NCBI GenBank assembly: GCA_902785065.1
Contig: CACZXH010000024.1
Span: 1 to 41,908 of the forward strand
DNA length: 41,908 nucleotides
From: an uncultured Bacteroidia bacterium
GTDB taxonomy: Bacteria > Bacteroidota > Bacteroidia > Bacteroidales > UBA932
Reading direction: 5' to 3'
The position numbers and the translations under genes are program-made. The notes beneath the pieces are model-generated. The model saw only the letters and a list, made by a program, of their open reading frames with translations, had not been told where the DNA came from and did no database searches. Positions 9,008 through 17,594 of the stretch are shown here, piece after piece; positions within the stretch are counted from its first letter, which is position 1, and every line of letters begins with the position of its first letter.

Positions 9008-10546
9008 ATGAAAAAGATATTCCTACTCTTCTGCTGCGCCGCAGCCCTCGTCACGGGGCTGACCACCGGCTGCAAGCCGAAGGAAGAGCAGCCCGAGAAG
9101 ATCGTGGACCTGCGCTACCGCGCGCAGGACGCCTACGACCTGCCGGCGACCGGGGCGCAGGCGTTCACCATCCTGGTGGCGTCCACCGACCCCTGGACCG
9201 TCACGAGCGAGCACCCGGACTGGTGCATCATCAGCGAGGAGGAGGGTGACGCCTCCGACCCGGACGACGTGCACGTGGGCAAGGCGGAAGCCACGGTCAT
9301 CCGCGTGCAGTATTACGACAATACCTTCCTGGACGACCGGGAGGACAAGATCACGATCAAGAGCGACTACTGGACGGGCAAGGTGATCACCGTGCGCCAG
9401 AAGGGAAGCGCCTTCCTGACCGTCACCGAGGAAGACCTCGACCAGGAGGTCACCAAGGCCGGCGGCGACCACTTCATCCACATCAAGTCCAATCAGGACT
9501 GGAGCGCCAAGGTCACCGACGGTGACTGGGTGTCCGTCACGGAAGGCGCGACCGGCAAGGGCACGGGCACCGTCACGGTGAATGCCGCCGAGAACTCCTC
9601 CGAGCTCCGGTACGCCGAGGTCACCGTGTACGACCGTCACGGCGTCGCCGCGGCCCTCATCAAGTTCACCCAGGACGGCGTCCAGCTGGTGCCGCTCTCC
9701 GAGGAAATCCGCGCCGGCTACGACCAGGCCGCCGGTGAGGTGGAGGTCCTGTCCAACACCCGGTGGACGGTGACCAAGGAATCCGAGGCCGACGACTGGT
9801 TCGAGATCCTTACCCCGACGGGCGATGGCAACGGCAAGATCCAGCTCTCCTTCACCCAGAACGATGGGGAAGGCCTCCGCAGCGCCGTCATCATCCTGAA
9901 GAACGTGGTGGCCCACGAGGACGACTACGCCGCCAAGAAGGAAATCGTGGTGAAGCAGGCCTACAAGATCGACCCCGTCCGCGTCCCGTTCAATGCCGAC
10001 GAGCTCGGCTCCTGGACCTCCGACTGGACCAACGCCCCGACCTTCTCCAAGGACCTGAACGGCACCCTGTTCCCGGCGAAGGCCCGTCTGCACAACAGCA
10101 GCAAGCCGTTCGGCACCTACACCTTCCGCTGGAGCAACATCACGCAGAATCCGGGCTCCGAAGCGACGGTCCGCGTCCGCCACTGGTTCTGCTTCGACGA
10201 AGGCTGCGAGCTCAAGGCCGACATCCGGCCGGGCGACGGCAAACTCAGCTTCGACTTCAACACCGCGAACGACGGCAACAAGCCTTCGATCGATGGATAC
10301 ACGGCCGTGGATTTCACCCAGCCCATCGAATTCACCTTCAAATTCGATCCCAGCGGCCCGAACCACTGCCACGTCACCTACCTGGTGAACGGCGAGGTGG
10401 CCGGCAGCTTCGATACCTCCGACGAGATGCTGCGCACCGTCACTTGGGGCCGGAACATCAACATGTACATAGGCGTGGACAACGAGAACTCCGGTTCCGC
10501 CGTCCTCGAGTGGTACGAGTACACACCGCCGATGAACTGGGAATAG
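9008..10546 (+). CDS. BACON-repeat lipoprotein with lectin-like C-terminal domain
   Basis: A 512-residue lipoprotein that starts 12 bases after the previous gene; the signal ends in LTTGC near residue 22. Three BACON-like repeats follow: the first has TDPWTVTSEHPDWCII, the second NQDWSAKVTDGDWVSV and the third NTRWTVTKESEADDWFEI. Residues from about 330 to the end form a separate beta-rich domain (from RVPFNADELGSWTSDW to LEWYEYTPPMNWE) resembling a concanavalin/laminin-G-like jelly roll. This domain assignment is from pattern only. The gene ends in TAG, which matters for judging the amber codon at 2921. It shares the architecture of its upstream neighbour but not obvious close identity. The likely role is glycan binding at the cell surface for the same locus. 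Confidence 0.8.
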   Translation: MKKIFLLFCCAAALVTGLTTGCKPKEEQPEKIVDLRYRAQDAYDLPATGAQAFTILVASTDPWTVTSEHPDWCIISEEEGDASDPDDVHVGKAEATVIRVQYYDNTFLDDREDKITIKSDYWTGKVITVRQKGSAFLTVTEEDLDQEVTKAGGDHFIHIKSNQDWSAKVTDGDWVSVTEGATGKGTGTVTVNAAENSSELRYAEVTVYDRHGVAAALIKFTQDGVQLVPLSEEIRAGYDQAAGEVEVLSNTRWTVTKESEADDWFEILTPTGDGNGKIQLSFTQNDGEGLRSAVIILKNVVAHEDDYAAKKEIVVKQAYKIDPVRVPFNADELGSWTSDWTNAPTFSKDLNGTLFPAKARLHNSSKPFGTYTFRWSNITQNPGSEATVRVRHWFCFDEGCELKADIRPGDGKLSFDFNTANDGNKPSIDGYTAVDFTQPIEFTFKFDPSGPNHCHVTYLVNGEVAGSFDTSDEMLRTVTWGRNINMYIGVDNENSGSAVLEWYEYTPPMNWE

Positions 10547-10573
10547 TCAAAGGACCATTAAATGAGAGAAATC

Positions 10574-12400
10574 ATGAAAACGATGGAAAGAATAGCGATC
10601 CTTTGCGCAGTCCTGCTTCCGCTCTTCTCCTGCCATGAGAAGCCGGTTCCGGTTCCGCCCGAACCCGAAGGACCCCAGCCCGAGACCCGCACGCTCACTT
10701 TCGTCCTTCCCGACTTCACCGTCGGGGAGGGCGGGGAGATGCCCGCGGCCGTCAAGACCGCCTGGAAGGCCGGCGACCAGATCGTCGTCCACGGCGAGTA
10801 CGCCAAGGACCAGGTGGTCGTGACCCTCGCCGCCGGCGACATTTCTGGCGACGGCAAGTCGGCCACCGTTACGGTGGACGGCCTGTATCCCTACCTGCGG
10901 GAGGACTGCTCCAGCACCCTGTACGCCTCCTATCCGGCGTCGGTCGCAGACAATCTCAAGCACTGCTTCTTCTACAGCAAGTTCTCCACGACGAACCAGC
11001 AGATCATGGCCGCCTGCAACAGCGGCGATACCTTCCAGTTCCAGAACATCTGCGGCATCCTGTCGATGTCCGTGGAGGGAAACCTGTCCGGATATACCAT
11101 CTCCACCCCCAAGAAGGACGCCCTCGGGTATGAGTTCCTCCAGGTGAAGATCACCGACCAGGAGCAGCTCTACAAGCAGTATGTCGGCAATCCGCTCCTC
11201 CAGATGGACGGAACGGTGAATGGCGGCGAAATCCTCGTGTTCCTGCCGGAAGGCACGTCCTTCCCGGGCGGCTTCGTCATCAAGTTCAAGGAAGGCGACG
11301 ACTACACCAAGATCTACAAGTACACCGAACCCGTCGAGATCGCCCGCGGCGCCATCGTGGACCTCGGGGACATCACGGGCGGGATCCAGCACTACGACAA
11401 CCCCTTCAGCGCCGATATCCGGGACCTGGATGCCAACGGCAACGCCAACTGCTACATCGTCACCGAACCCGGCGGCTACAAGTTCAAGGCGGTCAAGGGC
11501 AACAACCCCATCCTCTTCCTGGAGGAACCGGACAACGCGGAAGTGATCTGGGAAACCTGGAACGACGTCTCCGAGGTGGTGGCCGGCAGCGTGGTCGCAT
11601 CGGCCTCCTATGCCGAGGACTACATCATCATCCACACGCCCGACGTGCTCCGTCCCGGCAACGCCATCGTCGCCGCGAAGAATGCCGACGGCAAGATCCT
11701 GTGGAGCTGGCACATCTGGGTTCCCAAGACCCCCATCACCAGCGGCAGCTACAGCGGCATCATGGGTGAAAACCTCATGGACCGCAACCTGGGCGCCCTG
11801 GTGGTCACCGAGGCCAGCGACACGGGTATCGACCCGCTTTCCTACGGCCTGATGTACCAGTGGGGCCGCAAGGACCCGTTCACCGGATCGGGCGTGCTCA
11901 ACGCCAACACCCTGGCCACCTGGGTGGGCATGGACGACGTGGAAGCGCCCGGCCTGATCTCGCTGGAAGACGCCATCGCGAACCCGCGCCTGCTGGGTCA
12001 CTCCAACAGCGGCGACTGGCTCGACATCGAGAACAGCAGCCTGTGGAGCGAAACCGAAAAGACCATCTACGACCCGTGTCCTCCCGGATACCGCGTTCCG
12101 AAACCTGTGAGCGCGCCGTTCTGGAGCGGAGACCTCACGGCCGAGGCCGGATGGGGCGTGAACGTGGCCGCCGGCTGGCTCAAGCTGGGATCGCCGGATG
12201 CCGCCGTGTTCCCCATCGCCGGCTACCGCGACGACTACACCGTGGCGAGCGTCGCCAAGGTGGGCACCCGTACCCTGTACTGGACCTCCCGCGGATCCGG
12301 CATCACCGCCAGCAACGCCAACCTCCGTACCGACAGCGGCTACAAGTTCGGTTCGGCCGGCAAATCCCGTCTCGGCTCCGTCCGTTGCACCGTCGAATAA
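10574..12400 (+). CDS. Lipoprotein with fimbrillin-like N-terminus and one Fib_succ_major-type module
   Basis: A 608-residue lipoprotein (MKTMERIAILCAVLLPLFSC, lipobox LFSC). ATG 10562 is in frame 4 codons earlier, but 10574 gives a better signal peptide. Residues 30-270 resemble fimbrillin-like proteins (TAWKAGDQIVVHGEY, YLREDCSSTLYASYPAS). From about residue 290 comes a module also found twice in the next gene: NCYIVTEPGGYKFKAVKGN, ILWSWHIWVPKTPI, MDRNLGALVV, YQWGRKDPF, YDPCPPGYRVP, and a final GSVRCTVE. The MDRNLGA/WGRKDPF/PCPPGYRVP pattern matches the Fibrobacter succinogenes major paralogous domain family. The molecular function of that family is not settled; in this context surface binding or adhesion is inferred. 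Confidence 0.75.
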   Translation: MKTMERIAILCAVLLPLFSCHEKPVPVPPEPEGPQPETRTLTFVLPDFTVGEGGEMPAAVKTAWKAGDQIVVHGEYAKDQVVVTLAAGDISGDGKSATVTVDGLYPYLREDCSSTLYASYPASVADNLKHCFFYSKFSTTNQQIMAACNSGDTFQFQNICGILSMSVEGNLSGYTISTPKKDALGYEFLQVKITDQEQLYKQYVGNPLLQMDGTVNGGEILVFLPEGTSFPGGFVIKFKEGDDYTKIYKYTEPVEIARGAIVDLGDITGGIQHYDNPFSADIRDLDANGNANCYIVTEPGGYKFKAVKGNNPILFLEEPDNAEVIWETWNDVSEVVAGSVVASASYAEDYIIIHTPDVLRPGNAIVAAKNADGKILWSWHIWVPKTPITSGSYSGIMGENLMDRNLGALVVTEASDTGIDPLSYGLMYQWGRKDPFTGSGVLNANTLATWVGMDDVEAPGLISLEDAIANPRLLGHSNSGDWLDIENSSLWSETEKTIYDPCPPGYRVPKPVSAPFWSGDLTAEAGWGVNVAAGWLKLGSPDAAVFPIAGYRDDYTVASVAKVGTRTLYWTSRGSGITASNANLRTDSGYKFGSAGKSRLGSVRCTVE

Positions 12401-12429
12401 CTGGAAACTAATAATAAATACAAAACCAT

Positions 12430-15400
12430 ATGAAAAAGTTTTTTACGCTCGTTGTGCTGGCGCTCCTGGCTGTGGGCTGCGCCAAGGAATATGACGACTC
12501 GGGTCTGCGGGAGCTCATCGCCGGCCTGGACCTCCGGGTCAGCGAGCTGGAGGCGAACGTCTCGGCCCTCCAGTCCGCCCTCGGCGACGGCAAGTTCGTC
12601 CGCAAGGTGGAAGAGTACAAGGACCCGGATACGGGCCGCACTACCGGTGTCACCGTCACTTACACCGACGGTAACATCGTGCATTTCAGCATTGTTCCTA
12701 CGAATCCCGCCCAGGCACCTGTGTTCTCCGTGATCCGCAACGGCGCGGGCGAACTGGTCTGGGCCGTGGACGGCCAGGCCATCAAGGTGGATGGCGCGGA
12801 AGTTCCCGTGTACCAGACGCCCACCTTCTCCATTGACGAGGAAGGCAACCTGTGGGTGGAGGTCGACGGCCAGCGCACCAACCTCGGCCCGGTGAAGAGC
12901 GAAGGCGCCACCCTCCAGGACGGCATCTTCACGAACCTCGCCGTCACCGACAGCGCGGTCGTCCTCACTCTCTCCGACGGCTCCACGGTGAACATCCCGT
13001 TCGCCGAGGCCTTCCAGCTGAACATCGAGACGACCGAGTTCGTTTTCAACGAGCCGGCCCCGATCGAGATTCCCTACACCGTGTCCGCGAAGACCGAGGG
13101 CACCGTGGTGGGTGTCGCGGGGTACAGCCCCAAGGATTTCAACGTGGCCGTGGAGGCCGACAAGATCATCGTCACGCCGAACCACATGAACGCCGCGGCC
13201 GTGATGATGGCCTATGCCGATTCCAAGGTGGGCCTCGTCTCCGTGGTGAACCTCACGGTCGAGGCCGAAGGCTTCGAGATCACCGACGCCCCGTACAGTG
13301 AGACCGTGGATTACATCGCTCCCGGCGAGGATGCCGTGGTCGAGGCGAACGCCGTCTCCAACATCGCGTTCGAGGTGAAGCCGCAGGTGGACTGGATCCA
13401 TGTCGCCAGCGTCCGCAGCCAGTCCTATGTCATTACCTTCGCGCTCGACGACAACAAGACCGGCGAGATCCGCGAAGGTACCGTGAACATCGTCAAGGCC
13501 GGCACCGAGGAGGTCATCCAGACCATCGTCATCGCCCAGCTGCCCTCCGAGAACGAGGACGGCCCGGTGAACCTCAGCAAGAAGGAATCCGCCAACTGTT
13601 ACGTGGTGACCGCCCCCGGCGACTACAAGTTCGCCACGGTCAAGGGCAACTCCGCCGAGAGCGTGGGTGCCGTGGCCACGGCCGAAGTCCTCTGGGAGAC
13701 CGTCAATACGCCCGAGGCCCCTGCCGTGGGCGGCGTCATCGCCTCTGTGGGCGTGGACGGTGATTTCATCACCTTCACGACGGCTCCGGGCCTGAAGCCC
13801 GGCAACGCCCTCATCGCCGCGAAGGATGCGGCCGGCACTATCCTCTGGAGCTGGCACATCTGGATCCCGGCCACGCAGATCGCCACCAGCACCTACGGCG
13901 GCATCGTCGCCTATCCGATGATGGACCGCAACCTGGGCGCCCTGGTGGCCCCCGCCGCCGGCGAGGCTCCGGACGGACGCGCGATCGGCTTCCTCTATCA
14001 GTGGGGCCGCAAGGACCCGTTCCCGGGCATCGCCGACCTGTCCTCCAACACGCCTTTCGCCATGACCGGCACGATTACCTATGCCAGCGACAAGCAGAAC
14101 TTCACCATCGCCGAGTCCGTCCAGAATCCGACCGTCTATGTGAAGACCGGTGGCGACAGCAACAAGACCTGGATGACCGCCGAGGAAATGGGCACCGAGA
14201 CCTGGGCCGCCACCAAGGCGATCTACGACCCGTGCCCTCCGGGCTACATCGTTCCCGCCCGTGAGGCGTCCGGCCCGCTCTGGGGCGGTTCCGCCACCTA
14301 CTCCGTGGATGATGCCACCAAGCTGGTCAAGGCTTCCGCCGGCGCCGACGCTTCCGAAGTCGCCCTCTTCCCTGTGGGCGGTTACCTGGACCAGGGCTCG
14401 ATCACCAAGGTCGGCTCCCGCTCCTACCACTGGACTTCCACGCAGAGCAGCGACAAGAACATCGCCTATATGCTCTATGCCAACGGCTCGAACGTCTCGG
14501 TCGAACTGCAGCGCATGTCCCGCGGCGGCGGTGTCCGCTGCGTCGCCATCGACGAGAACACGAAGCCCTTCCCCGAGCCTGAGTTTGTCGATCCGACCGT
14601 GGACCTGGGCAAGGACGGCACGGCTAACAGCTACATCGTGAACGCGGCCGGCGACTACAAGTTCGCCGCGGTCAAGGGCAACACGGAGGAGTCCGTGGGC
14701 GAGGTCGCCTCGGTGGCCGTCCTCTGGGAGACCTGGAACAACCAGGAGGAGGTCACGGCCGGCAGCGTCATCGCTTCCGCTTCCTTTGCCGACGGTTTCG
14801 TCAAGTTCTCCACCCCGGGAACCCTGAAGCCGGGCAACGCCCTCATCGCCGCCAAGGATGCCGCCGGCACCGTCCTCTGGAGCTGGCACATCTGGATTCC
14901 CCGGACGGAAATCGGTGTCGTGGCGGAGGCCAACTTCTCCGAGAAGAAGGCCATGAGCCGCAACCTGGGCGCCTTGGTCGACGCGACGACCGACGCGCCG
15001 TCCGCCGTCGAGTCCTTCGGCCTGCTGTATGAGTGGGGCCGCAAGGATCCGTTCCCGGGCCTGGGCGTGACCTCCGGCGCCGGCGCCATCACCGTGGCGG
15101 GCGAGGTCTCCTATCAGGAAGGCCCCATGTCCGTCGAGGATGCGATCAAGAACCCGACCGTTTACGTGTTTAAGTCCAAGGCCGACTGGGCCGCGGAAGG
15201 CACCGACACCGCCTCCCTGTGGGGCGAGACCACCAAGACCGTCTACGACCCCTGCCCGGCCGGCTACATGCTGCCGCAGCGCAACAAGTCCTGCGCTTTC
15301 TGGAGCGGAACCAAGTGGACGGAAAACACCGATCCGTTCGCGCTCTACGAAGCGAACGGCAGCTTCTCCGTCGGCGCGCTGGTGTTCCCGATCGCCGGTT

Positions 15401-15588
15401 ATATCGATGACGGCGGCGAAGGCCAGAAGAAGGCCGGCACCCGCACCATCGTCTGGAGCGGCCGTTGGGACAGCGGTACCGTCAACGGCTACGGCTTTTA
15501 CGGCTACACCGACGACGGTGTCGCTTTCCGCAACCAGGGTAATGTCCGCGCCCGTGGCGGTTCCGTCCGTTGCGTCGCCGAAGAGTAA
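12430..15588 (+). CDS. Large lipoprotein with coiled coil, BACON-like domain and two Fib_succ_major-type modules
   Basis: A 1052-residue lipoprotein with signal MKKFFTLVVLALLAVGC. A short coiled coil (GLRELIAGLDLRVSELEANV) is followed by a DUF4988-like segment (TGVTVTYTDGNIVHFSIV). Next come Ig/BACON-like strands to about residue 375 (VDWIHVASVRSQSYVITF), then two tandem modules of about 335 residues each. Module 1 runs from SANCYVVTAPGDYKFATVKG to GGGVRCVAI. Module 2 runs from TANSYIVNAAGDYKFAAVKG to GGSVRCVAEE. Both contain LKPGNALIAAKDAAGT.LWSWHIWIP, RNLGALV, EWGRKDPFPG or QWGRKDPFPG, and YDPCP.GY. The modules are paralogous to the one in the preceding gene, so three related copies sit head to tail. 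The role is unknown; a surface glycan-binding or adhesive structural protein is the best guess. Confidence 0.78.
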   Translation: MKKFFTLVVLALLAVGCAKEYDDSGLRELIAGLDLRVSELEANVSALQSALGDGKFVRKVEEYKDPDTGRTTGVTVTYTDGNIVHFSIVPTNPAQAPVFSVIRNGAGELVWAVDGQAIKVDGAEVPVYQTPTFSIDEEGNLWVEVDGQRTNLGPVKSEGATLQDGIFTNLAVTDSAVVLTLSDGSTVNIPFAEAFQLNIETTEFVFNEPAPIEIPYTVSAKTEGTVVGVAGYSPKDFNVAVEADKIIVTPNHMNAAAVMMAYADSKVGLVSVVNLTVEAEGFEITDAPYSETVDYIAPGEDAVVEANAVSNIAFEVKPQVDWIHVASVRSQSYVITFALDDNKTGEIREGTVNIVKAGTEEVIQTIVIAQLPSENEDGPVNLSKKESANCYVVTAPGDYKFATVKGNSAESVGAVATAEVLWETVNTPEAPAVGGVIASVGVDGDFITFTTAPGLKPGNALIAAKDAAGTILWSWHIWIPATQIATSTYGGIVAYPMMDRNLGALVAPAAGEAPDGRAIGFLYQWGRKDPFPGIADLSSNTPFAMTGTITYASDKQNFTIAESVQNPTVYVKTGGDSNKTWMTAEEMGTETWAATKAIYDPCPPGYIVPAREASGPLWGGSATYSVDDATKLVKASAGADASEVALFPVGGYLDQGSITKVGSRSYHWTSTQSSDKNIAYMLYANGSNVSVELQRMSRGGGVRCVAIDENTKPFPEPEFVDPTVDLGKDGTANSYIVNAAGDYKFAAVKGNTEESVGEVASVAVLWETWNNQEEVTAGSVIASASFADGFVKFSTPGTLKPGNALIAAKDAAGTVLWSWHIWIPRTEIGVVAEANFSEKKAMSRNLGALVDATTDAPSAVESFGLLYEWGRKDPFPGLGVTSGAGAITVAGEVSYQEGPMSVEDAIKNPTVYVFKSKADWAAEGTDTASLWGETTKTVYDPCPAGYMLPQRNKSCAFWSGTKWTENTDPFALYEANGSFSVGALVFPIAGYIDDGGEGQKKAGTRTIVWSGRWDSGTVNGYGFYGYTDDGVAFRNQGNVRARGGSVRCVAEE

Positions 15589-15600
15589 TCCTTTGGAACC

Positions 15601-17507
15601 ATGAGAAAGACATCTCGCATATTGTTCCTGTCCGTGCTCCTGGGCCTGTTTGCGGCCCAGGGGTGCACGGACGACCGTATGGGGATGGCCGTACCGAATC
15701 CCGACACGAAGCCCAACGCGGGCGAGATCCCTTCCGGGGATCCCTTCAACCCCGACGCACCGCCCCCCGGGCCGGTCGATCCCACGGATCCGACCGACCA
15801 GTGGGTGAACAACCCCGAGCGCCTCGCCCGCCTCGGCCAGACCCCGATCATCGAGATCTACTACACCGAGTACACCCGGGCCGACCTGTTCCCGTCCCTG
15901 GAGGAAGTGCGCAACTTAAGGACAACGGCGTAGGCATCGAGATCGATTCGAAGACCGTCCCGCTGGTGCAGAAGTTCGTCGCTTACAAGGCGCAGTACCC
16001 GGAGCTGAAGGTGAAGCTTCAAATGGGCGGCTGGGGCAAGAATGCCGACGGCTGGTCCCAGATGGCCCGCGACACGCAGAAGCGCAAGGCCTTTGTGGAC
16101 GAATGCGTGGCGATCTGCCAGCAGTACGGGATTGACGGCTTCGACATCGACTGGGAGTATCCCACCTATGCGGCCAAAGATGGGGACCATGTCAACGGGG
16201 CCAGCCCCGCGGACTGGGAGAACTTCGTGACGCTCTTCAAGGAGATGCGCGAAGCGATGCCCGACAAGATCCTCTCCTATGCGGCTTCCGACAGCGGCAA
16301 GTATACCGACAACTACGGCGTGCTTCCGTATGTCGACTACATCAACGTGATGACCTACGACGAGGGCAACCCGCCGTACCACAATGCGCCGCTGTACCGG
16401 AGCTCCATCGCGGGCTCCCGCTGCTGCGCGGAGGCCATCGACGACATCTTCCACGGGCAGCAGAAGATCCCGTACCAGATGATGAACTTCGGCCTGGCGT
16501 TCTACGGCCACGGCGACGGCTACAAGCTCAAGACGGGCAACCGCTATCCCCTGGGCAAGATGTACGCGTCCTATGAGGACATCGAATCCATCAATGCGAA
16601 GGTCGAGTTCCTGAAGGCCCGCAACATGCTCGGCGCGATGATCTGGGAGTACCGGCACGACAACGACGAGGGCACCCTCCGCCACGCGGTCAAGCATGCC
16701 ATGGACGGCAATCCCGACGCGCCCGGCAAGTACGAGCGTCCGGAAGAGTACCAGCCCAAGGACCTCCCGGTCATGGGCAGCCATGTCACTTACAAGCTCC
16801 AGGCGGGCGGCAAGATGGTGGAAGAGCTCTCCGGCCTGTGCCTGAGCAAGGACGAGGACTTCCTCTGGGGCGTGCACGACAAGGGCACCCTGTACAAGAT
16901 CCACTTCGACGGCTCCTTCGAGCAGCAGTGGTACCATGAGGCCGATATGGAAGGCATTACGATGGATCCGTCCAACGGCGACCTGTACATCGGCCTGGAG
17001 AGCAGCTCCAAGTCGGCCTACAAGGTGCCGGCGCCCGGCTACAACTCCTATTCCTCGCTGTTCGCGGTGGAAGGCGTGGAGTCGATGGGCAATTCCGGCA
17101 TCGAAGGCATCACCTGGCACAAGGGGAACCTGTACTTCGGTTCGCAGACGGGCGCCCGGCTGTTCGAGTACAGCCTGGACGGCACCCAGCTCTCGAAGAA
17201 GAGCCTCCGCGATGTGACGTCGACCATCTCCGAGGTGGGCGACCTGTATTACGACCCGGTGAGCGACTACCTCTGGGTGCTGGATTCCAACTCCAACAAG
17301 GACCGTCCGGAGTACCTGCCCTTCACGCTGTACCTGTTCAACGGGAACGCGACCAAACTCCTGGCCACTTACTCCATCGGCGATTTCGCCCACTGGAACC
17401 CGGAGGCCGTGTGCGTGGACCACAAGAACGGCTGCGTCTGGGTCGGCGAAGACTGCGACAGCGGCAATCCGTCCCTCCTGCACAAGATCTCGTTCACGAA
17501 CCTCTGA
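15601..17507 (+). pseudogene. GH18 chitinase-type glycosidase with SdiA-regulated-like propeller, broken by a deletion/frameshift
   Basis: The gene starts at 15601 with a lipoprotein signal (LLGLFAAQGC) and a Pro/Asp-rich linker, then PIIEIYYTEYTRADLFPSL, the first GH18 strand. At about 15915 the frame changes and coding continues in another frame as KDNGVGIEIDSKTVPLVQKF. The conserved second strand (the usual THINYA-like stretch) is missing, so about 25-35 bases appear deleted, leaving a frame shift. The rest is a full GH18 barrel: KLQMGGWG, the catalytic DGFDIDWEYP (acid Glu codon 16155-16157), YVDYINVMTYDE and MIWEYRHD. From about 16830 a second domain resembles SdiA-regulated/esterase-like phytase propellers (LSGLCLSKDEDFLWGVHDKG to PEAVCVDHKNGCVWVGED). 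The DWEYP form favours chitinase-like hydrolysis of beta-GlcNAc glycans. As read, no active enzyme would be made. Confidence 0.82.
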
Positions 17508-17527
17508 TGATCCTTTGACGTGAGACT

Positions 17528-17565
17528 TCCTCCCTGCAATCGCTTGCGGGGAGGATTTCTTTTTG
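17528..17565 (+). terminator. Rho-independent terminator closing the SusCD operon
   Basis: Arms TCCTCCC (17528-17534) and GGGAGGA (17549-17555) are extended inward by GCAA/TTGC with a TCGC loop and a T-G wobble, giving a stem of about 12 pairs. It is followed by TTTCTTTTTG. It lies 20 bases after the GH18 stop and before the GH97 gene, so it separates GH97 transcription from the SusCD operon. Confidence 0.88.
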
Positions 17566-17594
17566 TAACTTTACACGGCTATTAACCAACCGAT

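Noticed and set aside
15570-15910. Upstream part of the long frame that reaches 17507
   Set aside because: Before about 15912 this frame is a shadow of the real signal peptide and linker read from 15601; only the part after the break is genuine.
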